DNA from: Geodermatophilus tzadiensis
GTDB taxonomy: Bacteria; Actinomycetota; Actinomycetes; Mycobacteriales; Geodermatophilaceae
Direction: 5' to 3'
NCBI RefSeq assembly: GCF_003002915.1
Contig: NZ_PVTG01000007.1
Coordinates: 145,029-209,028, forward strand
Length of the DNA: 64,000 nucleotides
Part shown: positions 58,130 to 64,000 of the stretch, in pieces
Numbering within the stretch: position 1 is the stretch's first letter
How the letters are laid out: each line of letters opens with the position of its first letter
The notes under the pieces: model-generated
What the model was told of the DNA's origin: nothing
Database searches by the model: none
The model's input: the letters and a program-made list of their open reading frames with translations, nothing else
Position numbers and translations under genes: made by a program

Positions 58130-59227
58130 TCACCACGACGCCAGCCCCCACCCGGCCAGCGCCCGGCGGGCCGGCTCGTCGCCGGGGCGCACCGGCCCCG
58201 CTCCCGTCGGGCCCGTCCACGCGGCCAGGCACAGCGCCCGCAGCCCGTCGAGGCCGTCGTCGGCGGGTGCCCCCTGCGGACCGCCACCGACGGCGTGCAG
58301 CTCCAGCGCCGCGTCGCCGCTGACCGCGCGCCAGCGCCCGCAGCGCCAGCCGCCGTCCTCGGGCGTCACCGGCGGGTGCGCCACCAGCAGGCCGGCGGCG
58401 TCGGCGGCGAGCAGGTCGGGGCGGTGCAGCGGCCCGGCGGCCAGCAGGCCGGCCGGGTCGGTGACGCCGCTGAACACCAGCAGGCTCGCGGCGCCGGCGC
58501 GGTGACCGCCCTCGATGTCGGTGTCGAGCCGGTCGCCGACGACCAGCGGGTCGACGGCCCCGGTGCGGCGCACGCACTCGGCGTGCATCGCCGGGTCGGG
58601 TTTGCCGGTGACCAGCGGCTCGCGGCCGGTGACGTCGCGGACCACGCCGACCATCGCGCCGTTGCCCGGTAGCGCCCCGCGGGGCGAGGGGATGGTGGCG
58701 TCGGCGTTGGTGGCCACGTGCCGGGCGCCGTTGCGCACGGCGACCACCGCCTCGGCCAGCTGCGCCCAGCCGACCTCCCGCCCGTAGCCCTGCACCACCG
58801 CCGCGGGGTCGTCCTCGGCGCGGTCGACGACAGTCAGACCCGCCGCGCGCAGGGCGGTGGCCACGCCGGGCCCGCCCACCGGCAGCACCCGCGCCCCGCG
58901 GCCGAGCAGCCCGGCCACGACCGACGCCGCCGCCTGCGAGCTGGTGATGACCTCGTCGGCGTCGGCGGGCACGCCCAGCTCGGTGAGGTGGGCGGCCACC
59001 TCGGCGGGCGGGCGGGCGGCGTTGTTGGTGACGAACCCCAGCCGCATGCCGGCCGCGCGGGCGGCGGCCAGCGCGTCCGGGACGCCGGGCACCGCGTCGG
59101 GGCCGACGTAGACCACGCCGTCGAGGTCGAGCAGGGCGACGTCGTACACCTCGGCGGGCGGGCGGGCACAGCCGGCGGCCAGGCGCGGCCGCTCGTCCGC
59201 GGCGGACGGCCCCGGCGCGGCGCTCAC
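58130..59227 (-). CDS. HAD-superfamily hydrolase (NagD/phosphoglycolate phosphatase-like)
   Basis: 365 residues from GTG 59227, GTGA-coupled to the TPR gene. HAD motif I DVALLDLDGVVYVG near 29, motif II FVTNNAARP near 65, motif III Lys in VTGKPDPAMH near 206 and motif IV VVGDRLDTDIEGG near 229: type IIA HAD with a C2 cap, the Rv1692 class. Mycobacterial Rv1692 has been described as a glycerol-3-phosphate phosphatase. A C-terminal extension of about 75 residues (from about 290) is present, as in the Rv1692 family. Confidence 0.9.
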   Translation of the reverse strand: MSAAPGPSAADERPRLAAGCARPPAEVYDVALLDLDGVVYVGPDAVPGVPDALAAARAAGMRLGFVTNNAARPPAEVAAHLTELGVPADADEVITSSQAAASVVAGLLGRGARVLPVGGPGVATALRAAGLTVVDRAEDDPAAVVQGYGREVGWAQLAEAVVAVRNGARHVATNADATIPSPRGALPGNGAMVGVVRDVTGREPLVTGKPDPAMHAECVRRTGAVDPLVVGDRLDTDIEGGHRAGAASLLVFSGVTDPAGLLAAGPLHRPDLLAADAAGLLVAHPPVTPEDGGWRCGRWRAVSGDAALELHAVGGGPQGAPADDGLDGLRALCLAAWTGPTGAGPVRPGDEPARRALAGWGLASW

Positions 59228-59655
59228 GCCGGCCCCGGTCCGGCCGCGCGCCGGGCCCGGACGCCGCGCAGCGCCCGGGCGTAGTGGCCCAGGTCGGGGC
59301 GCATGGCGACCGCCAGGGCCAGGTGCTCGGCGGCCACGTCCAGCTCGCCGGCCCGGCTGGCCGCCAGGCCGAGGCCGAACTGCGCGTAGTCGTCGGTGGG
59401 GTTGACCGCGGTGAGGGCGCTGAAGCTCTCGATCGCCTCACGGTAGCGGCCGGCGTCGTACTGGGCGCGGGCGAGCGCCTCCAGCACGCTGCGGGAGCCC
59501 GGCTCGGCGTCCGCCGCCCGGGCCAGCAGCGTCGCGGCCGCCGCGGGGTCGCCACTGGCCAGCAGGTCCAGACCCCGCCGGTACCACTCGTACACGCCGC
59601 CGCCGGGCGCCCGCTCGTCCGGGGCTCCGCCCGACGGCGTTGCTGCTGTCGACAC
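59224..59655 (-). CDS. Small TPR-repeat protein
   Basis: 143 residues from GTG 59655 after AGGAGGG. Helical repeat pairs of the TPR type run from about residue 25 to 130 (YEWYRRGLDLLASGDPAAAA, YDAGRYREAIESFSALTAVN). It corresponds in position to Rv1691 of mycobacteria. It should act as a cytoplasmic protein-protein interaction scaffold; the partner is unknown. It leads into the HAD gene with a GTGA overlap and is divergent from the DUF1015 gene. Confidence 0.88.
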   Translation of the reverse strand: MSTAATPSGGAPDERAPGGGVYEWYRRGLDLLASGDPAAAATLLARAADAEPGSRSVLEALARAQYDAGRYREAIESFSALTAVNPTDDYAQFGLGLAASRAGELDVAAEHLALAVAMRPDLGHYARALRGVRARRAAGPGPA

Positions 59656-59751
59656 CGCTGCCCTCCTGCTCCTCCGGCCCTCGTCACCTCCCGACGGCGC
59701 CGGACCGCGACGCCGGGCCGGTGGCGACGGCGGGCCGCACCGCGGGGCTCC

Positions 59752-59757
59752 TACGAT
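59752..59757 (+). promoter_or_regulatory. -10 box for a leaderless DUF1015 transcript
   Basis: TACGAT fits the TANNNT -10 pattern and ends 6 bases before GTG 59764. As with the tetR gene, transcription would begin at or next to the start codon, and no ribosome-binding site is seen. Confidence 0.55.
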
Positions 59758-59763
59758 CCGGTC

Positions 59764-61092
59764 GTGCACGCGTCGTCGGCGGGAGCCCCGCATCCCGTCC
59801 CGACGGGGCTGGACGTCCGGTCCTTCCGCGCCCTGACCTACTCGCACCGCGACCCCGGGCACCTGGCCCGGGTCAGCTCGCCAGCCTACGACCTGGTGAC
59901 GCCGGACGGCCGCGCCCGGCTGGCCGCGACGGACCCGCACAACGTCGTCCGTCTCATCCTGCCGGGCGGCACCCCCGCCGCGGGCAGTGCGGGCGCGCCG
60001 ACCACCGGCGTCCCGGCCGGCCGCGACGCGGGTGGCCCGGCCGAGCGCGCGGCGCACCTGCTGCGCGCGTGGGAGGCCGAGGGCGTCCTGGTCCGGGACG
60101 ACACCGCGGCGCTGTGGCTCTACGAGCTCGCCCCGGCCCGGGGACCGGCGACCGTCGGCTGGCTGGGTGCGGTGTCGGTGGACGGCGCCCGGCGGGCGGT
60201 GCTGCCGCACGAGGACACGTTCCCGGCCGCGGTGGAGGGCCGCCGCGCGCTGCTGGCCGCCACCGCCACCGACCTCGAGCCGATCGTGCTCGCCCACGAC
60301 CCCGAGCCGGAGGTCGCCGAGCTGACGCAGGCGGCCCGGACCGGCCCACCCGCCATGGAGGTGACCGACGCCGACGGCGTGCGGCACCGGCTGTGGCGGG
60401 TGACCGCGGAGGAGACGCTGCGGCGGCTGTCGGCGGCACTGGGGCGCACCGGGGCCGTCATCGCCGACGGGCACCACCGCTTCGCCGCGGCACAGGCGCT
60501 GCACCGCACCCATCCCGGCGGCGACTGCCGGGTGCTCGCCCTGCTGACCCCCATGGGCACCGGCGGACTGCGCGTCGAGGCGATCCACCGGGTGGTGCCG
60601 GACCTCCCGCTGGACCGTGCCGCCGCATCCGCACGCCGGGGCTTCGCCGTGACCGAGGTGCCCGTGCCCGGGCAGGCCGGCGGGGTCGCGGCCATCCTCG
60701 CCGGGCTGCAGGGCGGCTCGTCCGGGGGCTACCTGCTCACCGACGGGCACCGGCTGCTGCAGCTGACCGACCCCTCGCCCGAGGTCCGGGCCACCGTCCC
60801 GGCCGAGGCGCCCGACGCCTGGCGCCGTCTCGACGTGGTCCTGGCGACCACCGGACTCGTCGGTGCCCTGTGGGGCCGGCCCGACGACCCGGAGTCCCTG
60901 CTCGTGGCCCACGACGTCCCCGAGGCCCTGCGCCTGGCGCGGGAACGTGCGGGCGTCGCCCTGCTGCTGCGCCCGCCCTCCCCCGCCGACGTCGCCGCGG
61001 TGGCCCGCGCCGGTGCCCGGATGCCGCGCAAGTCGACGCTGTTCGTCCCCAAGCCGCGCACCGGCCTGGTGCTGCGCCCGCACCGCGACTGA
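59764..61092 (+). CDS. DUF1015 family protein
   Basis: 442 residues from GTG 59764; the longer open frame upstream runs over the TPR gene and is rejected. The DUF1015 hallmarks are visible: SFRALTYSHRDPGHLARVSSPAYDLV near 20-45, VLPHEDTF near 155, GAVIADGHHRFAAAQAL near 235 and a C-terminal KSTLFVPKPRTGLVLR. The DGHHR motif is nearly invariant in the family and may be catalytic or metal-binding. Function is not established. Soluble, cytoplasmic. Confidence 0.88.
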   Translation: MHASSAGAPHPVPTGLDVRSFRALTYSHRDPGHLARVSSPAYDLVTPDGRARLAATDPHNVVRLILPGGTPAAGSAGAPTTGVPAGRDAGGPAERAAHLLRAWEAEGVLVRDDTAALWLYELAPARGPATVGWLGAVSVDGARRAVLPHEDTFPAAVEGRRALLAATATDLEPIVLAHDPEPEVAELTQAARTGPPAMEVTDADGVRHRLWRVTAEETLRRLSAALGRTGAVIADGHHRFAAAQALHRTHPGGDCRVLALLTPMGTGGLRVEAIHRVVPDLPLDRAAASARRGFAVTEVPVPGQAGGVAAILAGLQGGSSGGYLLTDGHRLLQLTDPSPEVRATVPAEAPDAWRRLDVVLATTGLVGALWGRPDDPESLLVAHDVPEALRLARERAGVALLLRPPSPADVAAVARAGARMPRKSTLFVPKPRTGLVLRPHRD

Positions 61093-61106
61093 CCGCACCG
61101 GGCCGC

Positions 61107-61466
61107 TCAGGCGGTCCGCGCCGAGCCGTTGGGTGACGAGCGCGGCACCTTGCGCCCGCGACGGCAGTTCACCTCGCACACCGAGGTGCGGCCGGTGGGG
61201 GTGCGCCAGAACCGCCGCTGCAGGGCGCCCTCCACCTCCACCACGTCACCGGCCACCCAGGCGGCCACCCGCTTCTGCAGCGCCTTGTCGTAGGTGACGC
61301 AGGCCAGCACGTCGACCGACTGGCCGCGCGCCCTCGGTTCGGGCCGGCGCACGACCAGCCGCCAGGTCACCAGCGTGTCCCCGCTGGGGAGCACCTTGGA
61401 CTGCGCGGCCTCCGAGAGCCGCCCGCGCAGCACCACGTCGTTCCGGTCGATCACTGCCAGGCTCAT
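61107..61466 (-). CDS. Single-stranded DNA-binding protein-like (OB fold)
   Basis: 119 residues from ATG 61466. It begins SLAVIDRNDVVLRGRLSEAA and includes LVTWRLVVRRPE and VDVLACVTYDKALQKRVAAWVAGDVVEVEG in pieces that match the SSB/OB-fold pattern. Basic C-terminus (RRGRKVPRSS) and no acidic DDDIPF-type tail, so it is not the main replication SSB and resembles the short paralogues of actinobacteria. It could bind ssDNA in recombination or natural transformation, but this is inference. Confidence 0.8.
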   Translation of the reverse strand: MSLAVIDRNDVVLRGRLSEAAQSKVLPSGDTLVTWRLVVRRPEPRARGQSVDVLACVTYDKALQKRVAAWVAGDVVEVEGALQRRFWRTPTGRTSVCEVNCRRGRKVPRSSPNGSARTA

Positions 61467-61566
61467 GACGGCAGCCTGACCCGGCGCCGCGCCGCCCGGT
61501 GCCTCCGCCGGCCGGTTGTGGACCGGACAGGGCGGTGTGGACGGTGCGGGCCGCCGGTGTCGGTGG

Positions 61567-63555
61567 TCAGTGCGGGGTGTCGTCCTCCGGCGGGTCGACC
61601 TCACCGAGGAGCTCGGCGACCTCGCGCTCGACGTCGGCGTCGAAGTCGAGCCCGTCCTCCTCGTCGACCTCGTCGACCTCGCCCGACTCGTCGGCTGCCT
61701 CCTCGGCGGTCGCCTCCGCGGGTGCGTCCGGCTCGCCGGGGACCTCGGGCAGCTCCTCCTCGCCGAAGGCCACGTCGTCGTCATCGTCGGGCGTGGCAGC
61801 GGTGACCGCGGCACGCCAGTCGTCGGCCGCCGGGTCGCCGGCCGCCGCGAGCAGGTCGGCGTAGGCCGAGGCCAGCCGCAGCGTGCCCTCGTCGGTCAGG
61901 TCGACGCCGGACGGCGTGGGCCGCCCGCCCAGGGCGCCCTCGAGCACCAGGCGGGCCGCAGGGGCCTCGCCGAGGTCCTGCCGGGCGCCGGCCTCCACCA
62001 GCTGCAGCTCGACGGTCTCCGCCGGGTCCGGACCCTCGGCCAGCGCCTCGCGGACCAGCCGCAGCGCCACCTCGGCCCGCCCCAGGGCGCGCTCGCAGTC
62101 GGCCAGCACGGCCCGGTAGCTCTCATCGCCGCTCATCCGCCGGTAAGCGCGCAGCTCGCGGGAGGCCTCGGCGTAGTCGCCGGCGTGGTAGGCGGTGACG
62201 CCGACGGCCTCGCGGACGACGGCGATGCGGGACGCCCGGTCCCGCGCGGCCCGGGCGTGCGCCAGGGCCAGGTCCGGGTCCTCGTCGACGAGGGTGCCGG
62301 CCGTCACCAGGTGGCGGGCCACGCGGTCGGCGTTGCGCGACTCGAGCCCGCGCAGGGCGGACCGCACGGAGGGGTCGAGGTCGCGCGGGTCGGCCCAGTC
62401 CGGGAGGTCCGGCCCCGGCGCCACGGGCGGCGTGCGGTCCGGCGCCGGACGGCGGTCCCGCCACTCGGGGCCCTGACCGCCGCTGCGAGCGGGACGGTCG
62501 CGCTCCGGCCGCCGCTCGCGCCACTCACCGCGTGCCGGGCGCCGGTCGCCGGCGCCCCGGTCCGGACGCCGGTCCTGCCAGGCCCGGTCGCCGCGCGGCG
62601 CGGGCGCGTCGTCACGCCGGGGAGCCGGTCGAGCAGGTCGCTCGGCAGCAGGGCGCCGGTCCCGCCAGTCCCCGGAGCGGCCACCGTCGGTGCCGCGGTC
62701 GGCGCGCCCACCCTGGGTCCGGTCGCCGCCGGACGGCCCGCGGTCGCGCCACTCCCCGGCTCCGCGGCCCCCCGTGGGACGACGGTCGCCCTGCCCGCCC
62801 GTGTCGCGGTCGGCAGCAGGCCGGCGGTCGGAGCGCTCACCTGCCACGCGGCCCGTCGTGGGGCGTCGGTCGCCGCGGTCCGCCGACGTGCGGTCGGCCC
62901 CGGGACGGCGGTCTCGCCAGTCCCCGGCGGCACGGTCGGTCCCGGGACGGCGGTCTCGCCAGTCCCCGGCGGCACGGTCGGTCCCGGGACGGCGGTCTCG
63001 CCAGTCCCCGGCGGCACGGTCGGTCCCGGGACGGCGGTCTCGCCAGTCCCCGGCGGCACGGTCGGTCCCGGGACGGCGGTCTCGCCAGTCCCCGGCGGCA
63101 CGGTCGGTCCCGGGACGGCGGTCGCGCCGGTCACCCTGCGGGCTGTCGGTGCCAGGACGGCGGTCGCGCCACTCCCCAGCGCCGCGATCGCTCCCGGGAC
63201 GACGGTCCCGCCAGTCGCCTTGGGGGCGGTCGCCGTCCGGACGACGGTCCCGCCACCCGGCACCCCCCGCGCCGGAGCCCGACGGGCGCCCCTGCCTGCG
63301 GTCGTCGGACCGGCCCGGCCGAGCACCGGCGGACCAGCCACCGGCTCCGACGTCGCGCCGCCCCGTGCCGTGCTCCCCGCGTCCGGCCGCACCGCCGGCC
63401 CGCCCCGGCCGCTCGTCCCGGTTGCCCCGCTGGGCGCCGCGGCCGGCGGTCCCACCGGCGCCTCGCGGCCCCTGCCGGTCGTCACGGCCCTGCCGGCGGG
63501 ACTGCGGACCATCCGGTCGACCACGTCCGGCGGACCCGCGTCGGGGAGATGTCAT
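61567..63555 (-). CDS. Large Arg/Asp/Gly-rich repeat protein with TPR-like C-terminal domain
   Basis: 662 residues from ATG 63555. Residues 1-375 are a low-complexity, highly charged region built on DWRDRRPG-type units; five identical 14-residue units (DRAAGDWRDRRPGT) lie at about 150-219. Residues 380-580 are helical and TPR-like (DPDLALAHARAARDRASRIA, YHAGDYAEASRELRAYRRM). The tail is strongly acidic (DDDDDVAFGEEELPE). The same layout, a basic disordered arm with an acidic tail, occurs in RNA- or ribosome-associated proteins. The gene abuts the rRNA operon end. Function unknown. Confidence 0.8.
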   Translation of the reverse strand: MTSPRRGSAGRGRPDGPQSRRQGRDDRQGPRGAGGTAGRGAQRGNRDERPGRAGGAAGRGEHGTGRRDVGAGGWSAGARPGRSDDRRQGRPSGSGAGGAGWRDRRPDGDRPQGDWRDRRPGSDRGAGEWRDRRPGTDSPQGDRRDRRPGTDRAAGDWRDRRPGTDRAAGDWRDRRPGTDRAAGDWRDRRPGTDRAAGDWRDRRPGTDRAAGDWRDRRPGADRTSADRGDRRPTTGRVAGERSDRRPAADRDTGGQGDRRPTGGRGAGEWRDRGPSGGDRTQGGRADRGTDGGRSGDWRDRRPAAERPARPAPRRDDAPAPRGDRAWQDRRPDRGAGDRRPARGEWRERRPERDRPARSGGQGPEWRDRRPAPDRTPPVAPGPDLPDWADPRDLDPSVRSALRGLESRNADRVARHLVTAGTLVDEDPDLALAHARAARDRASRIAVVREAVGVTAYHAGDYAEASRELRAYRRMSGDESYRAVLADCERALGRAEVALRLVREALAEGPDPAETVELQLVEAGARQDLGEAPAARLVLEGALGGRPTPSGVDLTDEGTLRLASAYADLLAAAGDPAADDWRAAVTAATPDDDDDVAFGEEELPEVPGEPDAPAEATAEEAADESGEVDEVDEEDGLDFDADVEREVAELLGEVDPPEDDTPH
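62899..63108. repeat. 42-bp tandem repeat, five identical copies
   Basis: Exact 42-bp units start at 62899, 62941, 62983, 63025 and 63067 (CCGGGACGGCGGTC...), with degenerate copies on both sides. The period is a multiple of three, so the coding frame and its 14-residue units are preserved; variation in copy number would change only protein length. Confidence 0.9.
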
Positions 63556-63623
63556 GTCGTCGTCTGTACCTCTGGACGGTGGGCGGCACTCGGACGAGCG
63601 CCGTGGACGTTTCCGGACACACG

Positions 63624-63664
63624 CGAGACGGGGGCCGGAGCCAATGGCTCCGACCCCCGTCTCG
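63624..63664. terminator. rRNA operon terminator
   Basis: Long hairpin with arms CGAGACGGGGG and CCCCCGTCTCG, inner arms CGGAGCCA/TGGCTCCG, immediately downstream of the 5S gene on the minus strand. It is the expected intrinsic terminator of the rRNA operon and may also insulate the repeat-protein gene. Confidence 0.85.
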
Positions 63665-63672
63665 TGAATGGT

Positions 63673-63791
63673 TGTCCGGCGGTGTCCTACTCTCCCACCC
63701 CGTCTCCAGGGCAGTACCATCGGCGCTGAGAGGCTTAGCTTCCGGGTTCGGAATGGGACCGGGCGTTTCCCTCTCGCCATGACCGCCGTAA
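63673..63791 (-). rRNA. rrf: 5S ribosomal RNA
   Basis: 119 bases read on the minus strand, beginning TTACGGCGGTCATGGCGAG, containing the conserved CGCCCGGTCCCATTCCGAAC core, and ending AGGACACCGCCGGACA. The two ends pair (ACGGCGGT with ACCGCCG). Ends are set by similarity to actinobacterial 5S and may shift by a base or two. The spacer to 23S is about 120 bases and shows nothing else. Confidence 0.95.
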
Positions 63792-63911
63792 CACTGTGAA
63801 CATGTCCCAACTGCCGGCCCCCCGCCCGAGGGGCGGGGGTGGGTTGGGTGCGTTCAGAACCGCACAGTGGACGCGAGCTGTCGATCGTCTTGATGGCTTG
63901 ACGGTGTGTGT

Positions 63912-64000
63912 GGTCAAGCCCTCGGCCTGTTAGTACCGGTCAGCTCCACACCTCGCGGTGCTTCCACTTCCGGCCTATCAACCCGCTGGTCTGGGCGGGG
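63912..64000 (-). rRNA. rrl: 23S ribosomal RNA, 3' end only
   Basis: The minus strand carries the conserved last part of 23S rRNA: GGTTGATAGGCCGGAAGTGG, GACCGGTACTAACAGGCCGA and the final GGGCTTGACC. The rest of the gene continues beyond base 64000. The 3' end is placed by similarity. Confidence 0.92.

Noticed and set aside
57769..58287. N-terminal extension of the small tlyA-linked protein to about 250 residues
   Set aside because: The extension reads into the end of the HAD gene and is low-complexity; ATG 57768 gives the size expected from the mycobacterial counterpart.
62899..63108. CRISPR-like array
   Set aside because: The 42-bp units are contiguous with no spacers, lie in a coding frame and have no cas genes nearby.
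63735..63917. Small protein on the minus strand over the 5S region
   Set aside because: It overlaps 5S rRNA and the rRNA spacer, so it is not a coding gene.

Overview
The window is very GC-rich, gene-dense DNA. It has many GTG starts and stop/start overlaps of the GTGA, ATGA or TGATG type. Gene content and order point to an actinobacterium. The block der-cmk ... rluB-scpB-scpA-(RHH protein)-parA-xerD-(NUDIX)-pyrG-...-steB-steA-...-recN-nadK-tlyA-(small ORF)-HAD-TPR follows the order known from Mycobacterium (around Rv1691-Rv1713). Composition and the extra genes suggest a soil relative such as Geodermatophilaceae; that placement is an inference.

Layout. (1) 1-5.8 kb looks like an accessory segment with more relaxed codon use: an MFS transporter (cut by the window edge), an SDR dehydrogenase and a sugar-isomerase-type TIM barrel, divergent from a LysR regulator, then a fused shikimate kinase/dehydroquinate synthase with an altered active site. 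It ends at the 3' end of a tRNA-Pro(GGG). (2) 5.9-12.6 kb: cytochrome bd oxidase operon cydA-cydB-cydD-cydC with an alpha/beta hydrolase as last gene. (3) 12.7-17.9 kb: a 58-aa protein, a phenol/3-hydroxybenzoate-type FAD monooxygenase, der, cmk, aroH and a small STAS-like protein. (4) 17.9-33.3 kb: a complete xylan-oligosaccharide locus. Eight genes run leftward (GH10, GH3, acetylxylan esterase, GH51, xylA, xylB, ABC ATPase, aldose epimerase). An ABC importer (binding protein plus two permeases) and a LacI regulator run rightward. One perfect LacI-type operator sits in the shared promoter. (5) 33.3-39.7 kb: rluB, scpB, scpA, an RHH-like partner, parA, xerD, ald. (6) 39.8-41.3 kb: two small membrane/secreted proteins and a 63-bp perfect palindrome. 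(7) 41.3-51.9 kb: NUDIX, pyrG, then a tightly overlapped envelope series read steA-steB-(MraY-like)-(MurJ-like)-GT4-(phosphatase-like membrane protein)-pyrG. (8) 52-63.6 kb: TetR, an NPPY methyltransferase, recN, nadK, tlyA, HAD phosphatase, TPR protein, a DUF1015 protein, an SSB-like protein and a large Arg/Asp/Gly-rich repeat protein. (9) 63.6-64.0 kb: end of an rRNA operon on the minus strand (terminator, 5S, 3' end of 23S).

How the parts work together. The xylan locus imports xylo-oligosaccharides and degrades them inside the cell: none of its hydrolases has a signal peptide, and only the binding protein is exported. XylA and XylB then deliver xylulose-5-phosphate. The core block combines chromosome segregation (ParA, ScpAB, XerD), repair (RecN), nucleotide supply (PyrG, NadK, Cmk), ribosome maturation (Der, RluB, TlyA) and cytokinesis/envelope functions (SteA/SteB plus what looks like a dedicated lipid-linked glycan pathway). 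The most unusual items are the AroK-AroB fusion lacking a zinc-ligand histidine, the steAB-linked glycan module, the tandem repeats at cmk and in the rRNA-adjacent protein, and the 63-bp palindrome. No CRISPR array, transposase, integrase or phage gene was seen.
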